Shown: positions 46,262-55,519, counted from the first letter of the stretch. The stretch: DNA of 64,000 nucleotides from CAWJMN01 sp963844055 (GCA_963844055.1 CAWJMN010000002.1:1426001-1490000); one strand, 5' to 3'. The notes: generated by a model not told the origin, from the letters alone. A program made the numbers and translations.

Positions 46262-47275
46262 TCAGCGATGGATGCGCAGGCGATTTGGCGGCCAGTAGGT
46301 ATGTGTAACGATACCCTTCAAGTACGACTCGGGGACCGCGAAGGGATTATGGCCGGGAGCACCTTGCTGCCAAAAACGCGAATCGTAGGATTGCACCGAG
46401 AAATCACCGATCACAAAGTATTCGTCTTTGCCCAATAGCGCGGGGCGATCCTTCGAGCCCCACGAGTCTGGGCCGGCCCACTCCGTAAGGTACTCAAGGC
46501 CTTGAGTAGAATCGGGGGGCGATTGACGTACGCCATCGATCCATACCGCTCCGTCTTGAAAACGGACCTCTTCGCCGGGCAATCCGACCAGACGCTTGAC
46601 GTCTAATCTGGAGGGATGCTCTGGATTTTGAAAGACAACAAGATCCCACCTTCTTGGCTTGAGGAACTTTGCCGCCATAAAGCGATCGCCAGCATGAACG
46701 GTCGCGGCATCATTCGATGCTTCTGTGACGTGGAAATTTTTACAGATCATGTACAGCGGACCCGCTGTTTCATTTTGCCCGAGTATGGGGGTGCAATAGC
46801 TTGGCTTGCCGCATTCCGGGCAGGTTCCTTTCCAGTGCTGTCCCACCAACGTCGGAGCCATAGAGTTCGTTGGCATCACAAACCCTTGGAAGAGAAAAGG
46901 TCGCAGCACGAGGAGAGTAAAGGCAAGTGTCATCACACTTGCCAGTAAAGTTGGAAGCCAAGCCTGCAGTGCTCGAACAAACGGCGTCTTGAACGTCGTA
47001 CTAATCACCACGCATGGAACGACAACGGCTGTAGCGAGTTGCACAAGACCAAGAACGACCAATGGAGCGCCAGAGGCCGGAGAGATGAAGAGGAACAAGA
47101 CATTAAGCGTGAACTGCAGAACGGTCGCAATCACGGTTGCGAAGACGATGCGCCGCTTAGTCACATCAGGCACTTTCGCCCAGCGCAATCCGAGTCCAAG
47201 GAACAACGCCCAAAGTACGACTGCTGCCAATAGCAAGCCAACAAAGACGACGATAGCGACAATGGTAGAGAGCAT
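46262..47275 (-). CDS. lepB: Signal peptidase I with N-terminal membrane domain and Cys insertion
   Basis: 337 residues. Four hydrophobic spans occupy 1-130, more than the one or two of standard enzymes. The serine-lysine dyad is visible: S138 in MPTNSMAPTL and K227 in RLDVKRLVGLPGE. The box E stretch is GDFSVQSYDSRFW (290-302). Between boxes B and D is an insertion with C152, C155, C161 and C178 (TCPECGKPSYC...MICKNF), like a zinc ribbon. It cleaves leader peptides of exported proteins at the inner membrane. Its location inside the paralog array is probably incidental. Confidence 0.9.
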   Translation of the reverse strand: MLSTIVAIVVFVGLLLAAVVLWALFLGLGLRWAKVPDVTKRRIVFATVIATVLQFTLNVLFLFISPASGAPLVVLGLVQLATAVVVPCVVISTTFKTPFVRALQAWLPTLLASVMTLAFTLLVLRPFLFQGFVMPTNSMAPTLVGQHWKGTCPECGKPSYCTPILGQNETAGPLYMICKNFHVTEASNDAATVHAGDRFMAAKFLKPRRWDLVVFQNPEHPSRLDVKRLVGLPGEEVRFQDGAVWIDGVRQSPPDSTQGLEYLTEWAGPDSWGSKDRPALLGKDEYFVIGDFSVQSYDSRFWQQGAPGHNPFAVPESYLKGIVTHTYWPPNRLRIHR

Positions 47276-47550
47276 GGGGATGGAGAATTTCTTGCGAAAT
47301 CATTTATTTACAGACTGTTCAGCGTGAGCTGAATATAGCAATTGTGTCCCTACCCAGTCCATCATTGTAGCCAACGATCTAGGAAGAGAGTCAGCGGTTT
47401 TTTCTGAACACCCTGCACCATATTTCAAGCGTCATCGTGAAACGACTCGGATGGACACCCCGGTGCATTGAATTAAGGATTCTGCCAAATCGACGTTCGC
47501 CACTGCCCAAGGTACATTTTCATTTTGGCACAGGACGGTGATGCACCGCA

Positions 47551-47649
47551 GGAAAATCGAATGCACCTTTTCCACTCAATACTGCTGTGAAAGATGACAT
47601 CCGCTTGTGGGCGCCGTTTCCGATGACGGTCGAGGAAGAAGGGGAATAG
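47551..47649 (+). pseudogene. 3' remnant of a third paralog of the padR-operon membrane protein
   Basis: The end of the remnant reads VKDDIRLWAPFPMTVEEEGE and a stop at 47647-47649, against MKDDIRLWAPFPISTDEKE of paralog 2. Upstream, GGAAAATCGAATGCACCTTTT matches paralog 2 (KIERTF) but in another frame. Nothing further 5' matches. The signal peptidase gene now occupies the space between. I infer an ancestral triple array and decay, or a duplicated end carried with the inserted gene. Confidence 0.75.
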
Positions 47650-47677
47650 CCCTGAGGTTTCTGCTGAGGTGGCAGGC

Positions 47678-47989
47678 CTACTTGGGCAATTCGAGGCAGC
47701 AGCAGCCGAGTTCGAGGCGGTCGGACTTCGGGCCGTGGGCGGCAAGGACCGAGCCGGCCAGCGAGTAGATGACCATCTTCCCTTCGCGACGGGTCGAGAC
47801 GAGCCCTTGCTTGCGCAGCACCTTTAAATGGTGCGAGATATTGCCGATTTCATTGTCCAGAAGTGCGGCCAAGTCGGAGACGCTTTGCGGACGCTCGCGC
47901 AGCGCTTGAATCAGGCGCAGACGTTCCGCATCGGCCAAGGCCTTCAGCAGTTCTGCACACTTATTGGCCGAAATCTCATCCTTCACCAC
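47678..47989 (-). CDS. ArsR/SmtB family metal-responsive repressor
   Basis: 103 residues from a GTG at 47989 that has AGGAG 8 bases upstream; a TTG at 48037 is less likely. The winged helix-turn-helix covers about 12-80: LLKALADAERLRLIQAL, SVSDLAALLDNEIGNISHHLKVLRKQG, then the wing REGKMVIYSL. The C-terminal tail LELGCCCLELPK has three adjacent Cys that could bind metal or thiophilic ligand. It is divergent from an aquaporin operon with inverted repeats between, so it probably represses that operon and itself. Confidence 0.88.
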   Translation of the reverse strand: MVKDEISANKCAELLKALADAERLRLIQALRERPQSVSDLAALLDNEIGNISHHLKVLRKQGLVSTRREGKMVIYSLAGSVLAAHGPKSDRLELGCCCLELPK

Positions 47990-48021
47990 GTCGTTTTCTC
48001 CTAACCCTAGCCTATCGTCGC

Positions 48022-48094
48022 GAGAGAAAACTCTCAATTCCCCTGCGCGAGCCTCCCCAAGGGAGCTTGAAACACGTTCTAACGATCTTTAGAA
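48022..48094. promoter_or_regulatory. Operator region between arsR-like and aquaporin genes
   Basis: Two inverted repeats are seen: GAGAG/CTCTC around AAAA (48022-48035) near the regulator, and TTCTAA/TTAGAA around CGATCT (48077-48094), 43 bases before the aquaporin start. Either could be the repressor site. ArsR/SmtB boxes are often imperfect 12-2-12 palindromes, so the 18-bp element is the better candidate. Confidence 0.45.
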
Positions 48095-48137
48095 TGGCGA
48101 GCGTGTTAAGCCTGCCTCGCTTCCCGCTAGGATCGTC

Positions 48138-49019
48138 ATGAAACCTGGATCGAACGTAAAACCCGCTGAGAAATCGCTGGTCGGCGTGATGTTTGCCGAA
48201 GGGCTGGGGACGTTCATGCTGGTTCTGTTTGGTTGCGGATCGGTGCATACGGCCGTTCTGCTGGGAGCACAAAACGGACTGTGGCAAGTGGCCGTGGTGT
48301 GGGGCATTGGCATTGCGCTGGCGATCTATACGGTTGACGCGATTAGTGGAGCCCACATCAACCCGGCGATGACGCTTGCGTTTGCCACTTGGGGCAGGCA
48401 TCCGTGGGAGCGCGTTTTGCCGTACATCCTGGCGCAGCTGGCGGGAGCATTTTTAGGGGCCGCTGTTTTGTTCGCGCAGTTTGCAGGACACATTGCGGCC
48501 AAGGAACAGGAGAAGGGGGTTGTTCGGGGTGAGCCGGGAAGCATCGTGACCGCGATGTGCTATGGCGAGTACTCCCCCAACCCGGGATCGCTGGCGAGTG
48601 CTGCCGGCCCTTACGATGCGGTCCAGCATGAATCGCTGAAAGCAAGGTTCTCCCACACGGCCGCCTGCTTTGCCGAGTTTTTAGGGACGATGATCTTGGC
48701 GTGCGTGGTGTTTGCTCTAACAGAGCCACGAAACCGTGCGCGACCTAAAGCGAACCTAGCGCCGATCTTTATTGGCCTGACGGTGTCGGCGCTAATTTCG
48801 ATTTTGGCGCCGCTGACCCAAGCCGGCTTTAACCCCGCGCGCGACTTTGGCCCACGGCTGTTTGCCTACTTTGCAGGCTGGGGAAGCGTGGCGATTCCGG
48901 GAATGGCAGACCCAGCCTGGCTGACGGTGTATATCGTGTCGCCGATGGTTGGAGCTGTCGTGGGTGGTGGCGTTTATCAGTATTTGCTACGGCCTCAATT
49001 GCCCGAACTGGAGTCCTAA
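48138..49019 (+). CDS. MIP family aquaporin/glycerol facilitator
   Basis: 293 residues with six spans and two half-helices. The NPA boxes are HINPAMT (75-77) and FNPARDFGPR (about 235-245). Loop C is long (KEQEKGVVRGEPGS...), as in glycerol facilitators, and the NPARD form is GlpF-like. An aquaglyceroporin under an ArsR-type repressor recalls arsenite-channel AqpS systems, where it exports arsenite produced by arsenate reductase. No arsenate reductase or ArsB is here, so glycerol or water transport remains possible. Its stop is followed after one base by the next start. Confidence 0.92.
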   Translation: MKPGSNVKPAEKSLVGVMFAEGLGTFMLVLFGCGSVHTAVLLGAQNGLWQVAVVWGIGIALAIYTVDAISGAHINPAMTLAFATWGRHPWERVLPYILAQLAGAFLGAAVLFAQFAGHIAAKEQEKGVVRGEPGSIVTAMCYGEYSPNPGSLASAAGPYDAVQHESLKARFSHTAACFAEFLGTMILACVVFALTEPRNRARPKANLAPIFIGLTVSALISILAPLTQAGFNPARDFGPRLFAYFAGWGSVAIPGMADPAWLTVYIVSPMVGAVVGGGVYQYLLRPQLPELES

Positions 49020-49020
49020 G

Positions 49021-50181
49021 ATGCTGAGGCACTGGTTTGCATTGCTGTTGGGGCTGGTCGTTGCCTTGCCGGCCTATGCGCAAGAAGGACCGACGCGACT
49101 AGATCCGAACCTTCCCTATCAGGCAGAGCGGAACAACCCCGTCACTTACGATGTCGATTTTTCGGTCATCATCACGGCCCCGTACAAGACCAAAAAGCTA
49201 AAAGTTTGGTTGCCGATTCCTCCCAATGACCTCGCACAAGAGGTAAGCGAAAGCCAGCTGAGCACGTTTCCCACCGAGGTGAAGCCGACCTTTGCCACCG
49301 AAGAGGTTTACGGCAATCGCTTTGCCTACTTTGAGATCGATTCGCCCCAAGGAGGGCAGATCATTCGCCATCAGTTCAAGCTAAAGACGTGGGAACTGCG
49401 GTGGAATATCCAGGCTGACAAAGTGCAGGCCGTCGGCCAATGGCCCAGCAGCTTTGACGTTTATCGTAAGGGAGACAGCCAAGCGGTGATCGTCGATGAT
49501 CGATTCGAAAAACTGCTGAATGAGATCGTCCCCAGCAAGGGGACCGCGCACGCCGGCCTGGGGAGCGTGATCAACTGGGTGCAGGCGAACTTTGAATACG
49601 ATCATCACGATGCGTCACTCTCTGCGAAGGCAGAGCATGCCTTGACCAAGCATCGTGGGCATTGCAGCGACTATCACAGCTTTTGCGCTTCGATGGGGCG
49701 GACGCTCGGTGTTCCGACACGCGTCACTTATGGCATCAACACGTTTCCTAAAAACAGCCCGTCGCACTGCAAGCTGGAAGCGTACCTAGCGCCGTACGGC
49801 TGGGTGAGCTTTGACGTTTCCGAAACGCAAAGGCTGGCGGCGGAGATTAAAAAGGCAAACGGCCTGGATGAGGAAGCCCGCACGCGGCTGATTGCCCTGG
49901 CCCAGCAGCGTTTGGCGAGTGGCTTTCGCGACAATACTTGGTACTTGCAAACGCGCGGCACCGATTACGAACTGGCCCCCAAGGCCAGCAAGCGTGTCAG
50001 CGTGGTTCGGACCGCTTATATTGAAGCGGATGGCGTGCCTCTGGCAGAGCCTGATCCGGCCGACAAGTCGCAGGCCGCCTTTACTTGGATGACCGCACAT
50101 CGCTATAGCGCCGACCGCAAGGTGGCGTACCCGTTTGCTGACTGGAAAACTCTCGAGACGATTCAGGATAAACCTCAATGA
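49021..50181 (+). CDS. Secreted transglutaminase-like protein
   Basis: 386 residues from ATG 49021, one base after the aquaporin stop; longer starts lie inside that gene. A signal peptide (HWFALLLGLVVALPAYA) is followed by a strand-rich domain (about 40-135) and the papain-like transglutaminase core with C215 (GHCSDYHSFCASM), H249 (PSHCKLEAYL) and D265 (WVSFDVSET). It could be a peptidase or an amide-forming enzyme on the periplasmic side. The four-base overlap with the next gene couples it to a COG0523 GTPase. Confidence 0.85.
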   Translation: MLRHWFALLLGLVVALPAYAQEGPTRLDPNLPYQAERNNPVTYDVDFSVIITAPYKTKKLKVWLPIPPNDLAQEVSESQLSTFPTEVKPTFATEEVYGNRFAYFEIDSPQGGQIIRHQFKLKTWELRWNIQADKVQAVGQWPSSFDVYRKGDSQAVIVDDRFEKLLNEIVPSKGTAHAGLGSVINWVQANFEYDHHDASLSAKAEHALTKHRGHCSDYHSFCASMGRTLGVPTRVTYGINTFPKNSPSHCKLEAYLAPYGWVSFDVSETQRLAAEIKKANGLDEEARTRLIALAQQRLASGFRDNTWYLQTRGTDYELAPKASKRVSVVRTAYIEADGVPLAEPDPADKSQAAFTWMTAHRYSADRKVAYPFADWKTLETIQDKPQ

Positions 50182-51281
50182 CCAGCAACCCACGTTTCAT
50201 CATGATTGGCGGCTTCCTTGGGGCCGGTAAGACAACGACCGTCGGCAAGCTTGCGCGGCACTATCAATCGCAAGGGAAACGCGTCGTCATCGTGACGAAC
50301 GATCAAACGACCGACCTTGTCGATACCAATGCACTTCGCTCGCAAGGCTTTGACGTGGGAGAGGTCGCAGGCTCTTGCTTTTGCTGCAACTTCAATGCGC
50401 TCACGGGCACCATTGAACAGCTTGCCGAAAACGAGCGCCCCGACATCATCTTGGCCGAACCTGTGGGAAGCTGCACCGACCTGGTTGCCACCGTGATTCG
50501 CCCACTACAGCAAATCTATGCTCAGCCGTTTGATATTGCTCCGTACGGCGTGATTGTAAAGCCAAGCCATGGCCGGAAGATTTTGGAGAAGGTCGCCAAG
50601 GGGGGCTTCTCGCCGCAGGCAGAATACATCTTCCGCAAGCAGATCGAAGAAGCGGACTTTGTCATCATCAACCGGACCGATGAGCTTTCGCCAGAAGAAG
50701 TGGACCACCTTTCCAAGCTGATTGAAAAGGACTTTCCTGGTCGGCCGATTGTGCGGATGTCGGCCAAGACGGGCAACGGCTTTGACGCTCTGTGCGAATT
50801 CCTGGATCAAAGCGGAGAGTTCGGCCAGCGTCTGATGGAAGTCGATTACGATGTGTACGCCGAAGGAGAGGCAGAACTGGGCTGGCTGAACAGCCAGCTA
50901 ACGCTGAAATCCCCCAATCCGATCGAGCTGGATGCGTATTTGCTGGCCTTGCTGAAGCGGTTGCAAGAGGATTTGGCCAAGATCCCGGCCGAGACGGCCC
51001 ACCTGAAGGTGATTGGCATGTGGGAAGGTTTTTATAGCGTGGCCAACTTGGTCAGCAGCTTTACCGCCCCTGCCCTTTCGCTGCCATCGGGGTGTTTGAC
51101 GAAGGAAGCCAACGTGGTGATCAATGCCCGCGTGGCGGTTGATCCTGAAACCCTGACCGAGCTTGTTCGCGGTGCGGTTGCAGCAATCTCGTCGGAATAT
51201 GGTGCCAGTGCCGAGATCAACACACTGCAAAGCTTTCGCCCCGGCCGGCCGGTACCAACGCACCGGATCGTAACGACGTAA
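50178..51281 (+). CDS. COG0523/CobW-like G3E GTPase
   Basis: 367 residues. P-loop GGFLGAGKTT (11-20), the family CxCC metal motif as CFCC (67-70), and guanine-recognition NRTDEL near 165 are all present. The C-terminal half differs from classical CobW but keeps two-domain length. COG0523 members are metal chaperones (zinc, cobalt or iron delivery). Overlap ATGA with the transglutaminase-like gene makes this one operon. Together with an ArsR-type repressor, a metal- or metalloid-responsive operon is a reasonable inference; the cofactor enzyme it serves is not apparent. Confidence 0.85.
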   Translation: MTSNPRFIMIGGFLGAGKTTTVGKLARHYQSQGKRVVIVTNDQTTDLVDTNALRSQGFDVGEVAGSCFCCNFNALTGTIEQLAENERPDIILAEPVGSCTDLVATVIRPLQQIYAQPFDIAPYGVIVKPSHGRKILEKVAKGGFSPQAEYIFRKQIEEADFVIINRTDELSPEEVDHLSKLIEKDFPGRPIVRMSAKTGNGFDALCEFLDQSGEFGQRLMEVDYDVYAEGEAELGWLNSQLTLKSPNPIELDAYLLALLKRLQEDLAKIPAETAHLKVIGMWEGFYSVANLVSSFTAPALSLPSGCLTKEANVVINARVAVDPETLTELVRGAVAAISSEYGASAEINTLQSFRPGRPVPTHRIVTT

Positions 51282-51561
51282 AACGCTGTCGGGTTCACAC
51301 CAAAAAGGTTGAACCCTTACAAAACGGCCCTGCCCTGGCTTTGGGGCAGCGGCCTGGCTTGGGTTTCACAGCCCAAAAGGACTAGCCTCCACCCGGCAAA
51401 AGTTGACATGGGTCTGTGCGGTCTCTATCTTGGGCTGGTTGAAGCAGTTACGGCCCAGACAACTTTCCCCTTCTGGCCGTAGCCGATTCTTTGGCCGCGA
51501 TGTGGCCTTCCCGCTGATTGACTCCCGCCGCACGAATTCCCACCTACAAGGTACGCTCCTT

Positions 51562-52770
51562 ATGCTGCTTCTTTTCTTTGTCCTGTGCGCTGTACTTCCT
51601 AGCGATTGGACCCAGTTCCGCGGCCCGAATTCGGATGCCCATGCGACAGGTCCAGCAACGCCGATGGAATGGTCGGACACCAAGAACGTCGCCTGGAAGA
51701 CAGCGATTCCTGGGCTGGGATGGTCATCCCCTGCAATCGCGCATGGAAAGGTCTTTTTGACGACGGCCGTTCCTCAAGGTGAAGGGCTTTCGCTGCGGGT
51801 ATTGGCCCTTGATGCCAAGTCCGGCAAGATTTTGTGGGACCGTGAAGTACGGGCGCTGGAAAAAGCACCGGCGATCCATTCCAAGAATAGCCACGCCAGC
51901 CCGACGCCGTTGGTGCGTGATGGCGCCGTTTTTGTTCACTACGGAACGAATGGCATGTTCCGCCTTTCACCCGATGATGGCAAAATCGTGTGGTCCTGCA
52001 CGGAGCTAGAATATCCTCCGATGCATGGCTGCGGCGGTTCGCCTGTGCTGCACGATGGGAAGTTGGCGGTTGTCTGCGACGGCAGCACGAACCCCTTTGT
52101 GGCAGCGGTCGATGCTGAGACGGGCAAAGTAGCCTGGAAGACCTTCCGATCGGTAAAGGGACGGGTCAACCATTCGTTTGTGACCCCCGCGATTGCCGTT
52201 GTTGATGGTAAGGCGCAAGTACTTGCTCCTGGACCTGATCACATGGCCGCCTATGATTTGGCCACAGGCAAAGAACTGTGGATCGTGAAGGCGCCCGGCT
52301 GGTCGGTCGTGCCGCAACCAACGGTCGCGCATGGCCTGGTCATCTATAACAGCGACTACGACAATCCTGAGCTGTATGCCGTGAAGCTTGGGGGCCAAGG
52401 TGACATCACCGAATCGCACGTGGCATGGCGCATCAAGCGTGGTGCCCCCAGCACGCCTACCCCGCTGCTGATTGGTGAAGACCTGTACTACGTTTCGGAC
52501 AAGGGGATGGCTTCTTGCGTGAATGCCAAGACCGGCGAGTCGTACTGGATGGAACGGATCGGCGGCAATTTTTCGGCATCGCCCCTGTTTGTGAATGGCC
52601 GGATCTTGTTCCTGAACGAAGATGGCCTAGCAACCTGGGTAGAGCCGGGGCACAAGTATGTCGAAGTGGGGACGAATGAAGTTCCTGGCCGTACGCTGGC
52701 CACTCCTGCCATTTCCGACGGCGCCATGTATTTGCGAACCGACACCGTGCTTTACAAGTTTGCGAAGTAG
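51562..52770 (+). CDS. Exported PQQ-like beta-propeller protein
   Basis: 402 residues from ATG 51562 (AAGG upstream); longer upstream frame is not conserved-looking. A signal peptide (LLLFFVLCAVLPSDW) precedes propeller blades built on the PQQ-like repeat: VLALDAKSGKILWDREV, VAAVDAETGKVAWKTF, AAYDLATGKELWIVKA, ASCVNAKTGESYW. The start WTQFRGPNSDAHATG is typical of planctomycete members. Residues for true PQQ catalysis are not evident, so a binding or scaffold role is likely. It is monocistronic. Confidence 0.88.
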   Translation: MLLLFFVLCAVLPSDWTQFRGPNSDAHATGPATPMEWSDTKNVAWKTAIPGLGWSSPAIAHGKVFLTTAVPQGEGLSLRVLALDAKSGKILWDREVRALEKAPAIHSKNSHASPTPLVRDGAVFVHYGTNGMFRLSPDDGKIVWSCTELEYPPMHGCGGSPVLHDGKLAVVCDGSTNPFVAAVDAETGKVAWKTFRSVKGRVNHSFVTPAIAVVDGKAQVLAPGPDHMAAYDLATGKELWIVKAPGWSVVPQPTVAHGLVIYNSDYDNPELYAVKLGGQGDITESHVAWRIKRGAPSTPTPLLIGEDLYYVSDKGMASCVNAKTGESYWMERIGGNFSASPLFVNGRILFLNEDGLATWVEPGHKYVEVGTNEVPGRTLATPAISDGAMYLRTDTVLYKFAK

Positions 52771-53084
52771 GGCAAGGGAAGGTTGAACGGCTCTTTGAAA
52801 TTCGATTGGTGCTGCCTGCGCATTTAGCTAGGTGGCGGAATGCAGCGAGGTAGAGACGTCGGTATTTGTGGTGGCCGGATGGCTACTTTAGGATCTGCTT
52901 TAACTCGCACATGCACATTTCAGTGCTACCGTAACTCTAGCGATGTCCACTACTACGGAAGTTTAGCCAAATCCTGCAGATTTCGTTTCCCGAGAAGTTA
53001 GACTTCTGTGGTTAAATGACGTGCAAGTTATTGAGGTTGCCTAAAACCAATCGCATTTCAACATCAATAGTTCCGGCTATTAGA
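52771..53084. other. Intergenic region left of the R-M cassette
   Basis: About 315 bases with no gene. It contains the left copy of a 13-bp direct repeat (52813-52825) and then A/T-richer sequence leading into the restriction gene end. Confidence 0.45.
52813..52825. repeat. 13-bp direct repeat, left of the R-M cassette
   Basis: TGCCTGCGCATTT recurs at 55745-55757 on the same strand. The copies flank the restriction-modification genes by 0.2-0.3 kb each. It could be a short target duplication of an inserted cassette or chance. Confidence 0.35.
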
Positions 53085-53825
53085 TTACTTTTGTTGAGCC
53101 GCTTCCGACGCAATGTGTCCCGCGAAAGTCGCGACGAATGTGCGAAGGCTTGTCATTTCTGACATTGACGAAAATTCGCCCGTTTTCGCGGCTTTTCTTT
53201 TCGACGTAATCAAAGTGGCGGCGGTATAGAGTTGCTCTCGAACGAGTTTCTGACAAAGAATATCATAGCGTTTTAGGTAGGAAGCCTCCTGAAACTCTGG
53301 GAACACTTTAAAGTGTGGGCTTCGATCCCTGACTGGACTTCTTGACGCAGGGGCGTCCTCTACGTGCATAAGCCAACCAACAAAAGGGCGTGTTGCTTCA
53401 CCGAACGCCTTTTCTCGAAACGCCGTCCAGAGGTCGTGAGCAGTGCCAATTGCCTCTTCAGTTCGATTGTTGAAATTATTTCCGAACGATGGCCCAACCT
53501 GGCTTTTCAATTCCACGGCAGCTATCAGCTTGCCTCTGTGAAAAACCAGTATGTCCCACAGTTTGGTAGGTCTGAAATAGCCTGGGAGTGTTAGCAGTGC
53601 TCTATTCTGGTGAATTTCTGCATGCCCAAGACCGTTTGCAACAACCAAATCTTTAACCAAGGATAAAAAACCGTCCATGTTTTTGCCGGCAGTTACGCCA
53701 CTGCGTTCTCCTTGGTCCGTAGCCCCTGCTTTAACTTGCTTTTGCTGTGCCTTTTTGCGGTTTCCCCAAAATGCCTTTACGGACTCACGAGCCTTGCGGT
53801 CATAGTCTGCTAGATCTAGCGCCAT
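53085..53825 (-). CDS. Type II restriction endonuclease, XhoI/PaeR7I family
   Basis: 246 residues, the length of PaeR7I. The sequence matches that family well: PTKLWDILVFHRGKLIAAVELKSQVGP, then FGNNFNNRTEEAIGTAHDLW. The PD-(D/E)xK site is D91, E105 and K107. Family enzymes cleave CTCGAG; the same specificity is inferred, not shown. It overlaps the upstream methylase by 10 bases. The C-terminal Lys-rich loop (SKRKAAKTG) is unlike neighbours. Lower G+C than surrounding genes suggests lateral acquisition. Confidence 0.9.
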   Translation of the reverse strand: MALDLADYDRKARESVKAFWGNRKKAQQKQVKAGATDQGERSGVTAGKNMDGFLSLVKDLVVANGLGHAEIHQNRALLTLPGYFRPTKLWDILVFHRGKLIAAVELKSQVGPSFGNNFNNRTEEAIGTAHDLWTAFREKAFGEATRPFVGWLMHVEDAPASRSPVRDRSPHFKVFPEFQEASYLKRYDILCQKLVREQLYTAATLITSKRKAAKTGEFSSMSEMTSLRTFVATFAGHIASEAAQQK

Positions 53826-55519
53826 CCCAGAAGCTTCCTTTCATCTTTGCTAATTCCATACAAGACACAAACAGCGTCATTGCATGCCTCAGGGTTGGCA
53901 AGGGAGCAGGTTTCTATAAGAAGTCTTTTTGTGTTTGTCGGAACTGAATTCCATTCTGGCAATCGAATCTTACGGAGATACTGGGCTTGAAATCGGAAAT
54001 ATCCCCCTCGCATTTTCGTCGTGTATGTTCCAACGAATAGTTTAGCTATGCCCGAACTCAATACGGTCTTCAAAGCATGAAGATCCCAGTGTTGAGAGGT
54101 TATGTAGTAAAGGTTGTGGTGCGGATAGAGAATCCCCATCTCATAAGCAATGTTTGCATCCCCTTTAATATCGGGAATGAGCAGCTTAGGTGTAGCCGCA
54201 AGCTCAGGGTAGATTCTGTCAATTGTGCGATACCAACTGCTTGGCGTTTTCTTTGCTACATGCCTTGCAGTGATTTCTGCTTCCCTGGCACGTAGGTACC
54301 TTTTAAATCTGGGATAGTCCTCAAGCGAGGCAAGAGTTCCATCTCCCTCATAGGGATTCACAACACCAAGCCCCTTCCATTCAATCACGCCATTGGTGAT
54401 GTCCTTTGTCATGGCCAGGGGAAGCTTTCGAGTGTCTTCAACATCTAGACTGTCATACGGACCGATAAAAACTCTATCTGCACCAGTAGCAACACCAATA
54501 CCAACCTTGCAACCCGCTTCTTCAAGCAATGGATAAGTTGCTTCGAGTCTCCTAACAACATTGAGAGCAATGGAAGGTTCTAGTAACCATGGATCTGAGC
54601 CCCTGGCAATGTTTTCCAATTCTTGAATATCTTCCGACTCTACTAAAATGCCCTCGGTTAGATTCTTTGCAAACACTTTGAGTGATGGTGCATCTTCCCC
54701 TGTTAATTTGGCAACTCTTGTTGGGCCAGATTCTTCGCGGGAAATGAGCGTTATGGCTGGATAAGCTGATACTTCATCGTGAAATGCATCAACTCCTGTC
54801 ATGCTGGCGAAAGCTTTAAGTCTAAATGACTCCGCCACCATCTTTCGAAGAGGCCCACCATATTTATTCTTCATCCACCTATCCGCGCAGATAAAGCAAA
54901 GCCTTCCACCTTCAGAAACTTGGTTCAGCGAGTGCTCGATGAAGGGGATGTATAAGTCTGCCCTATCGTAGATAGTGCTGAAACGTTTTCGGTACTCCAA
55001 GAGCAAAGCTTCAGGTATGCGTTCTTGTCTTAGGTACGGTGGGTTGCCGACAACCACATCAAACGATTCGTCGAATTCGCTCAAAAGGAAGTCACCTGAA
55101 ACCAACCATTTGCTGACTAGTTCCTCGCTGTCTACTTTTCGAAACCCAGAGTCTTCAAGCTTTTTAAGAAGCTTCTTTTGGGTCTCAGTAAAGGTTGCTT
55201 GATGGAGCTCAACACCCCGAATACAGCCTGCCAATTGAGGTACGATATCCTTACTCTTCCGTGAGTTTAGGGGGATCGTAGCAAGCAGTCTATCGACGAT
55301 TGGAAAAACGAAATTTCCATTCCCAAACGAGGGTTCCAAGATCCTTAGATTTACCAGATTGGCAGAGGTGACATATCCGGCGAGGTCTAGGATGAAGTCA
55401 ACAATCGTTCGCTTTGTGAATACAGCTCCTCGATCTTCTGATGAAGAATTCGCCATCTTGTCCACGGCTTGCACCACTTCATCGGGTACAAAGTCAAAAA
55501 GTGATGGTTGTCTTAGCAT
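53816..55519 (-). CDS. DNA adenine-N6 methyltransferase, XhoI/PaeR7I R-M partner
   Basis: 567 residues. Motif I is EPSFGNGNF (62-70), an N-terminal EDRGAVFTKRTIVDFILD element is typical of Eco57I-like N6-adenine methylases, and the catalytic NPPY is at 159-162. The target-recognition region fills the second half. It would methylate the adenine of CTCGAG to protect against the overlapping endonuclease. Two-gene order M-R, coupled by a 10-base overlap, ensures methylase is made first. The chromosome segment holds CTCGAG at 14915, 24996 and 50152, so protection is needed. Confidence 0.9.
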   Translation of the reverse strand: MLRQPSLFDFVPDEVVQAVDKMANSSSEDRGAVFTKRTIVDFILDLAGYVTSANLVNLRILEPSFGNGNFVFPIVDRLLATIPLNSRKSKDIVPQLAGCIRGVELHQATFTETQKKLLKKLEDSGFRKVDSEELVSKWLVSGDFLLSEFDESFDVVVGNPPYLRQERIPEALLLEYRKRFSTIYDRADLYIPFIEHSLNQVSEGGRLCFICADRWMKNKYGGPLRKMVAESFRLKAFASMTGVDAFHDEVSAYPAITLISREESGPTRVAKLTGEDAPSLKVFAKNLTEGILVESEDIQELENIARGSDPWLLEPSIALNVVRRLEATYPLLEEAGCKVGIGVATGADRVFIGPYDSLDVEDTRKLPLAMTKDITNGVIEWKGLGVVNPYEGDGTLASLEDYPRFKRYLRAREAEITARHVAKKTPSSWYRTIDRIYPELAATPKLLIPDIKGDANIAYEMGILYPHHNLYYITSQHWDLHALKTVLSSGIAKLFVGTYTTKMRGGYFRFQAQYLRKIRLPEWNSVPTNTKRLLIETCSLANPEACNDAVCVLYGISKDERKLLGWR

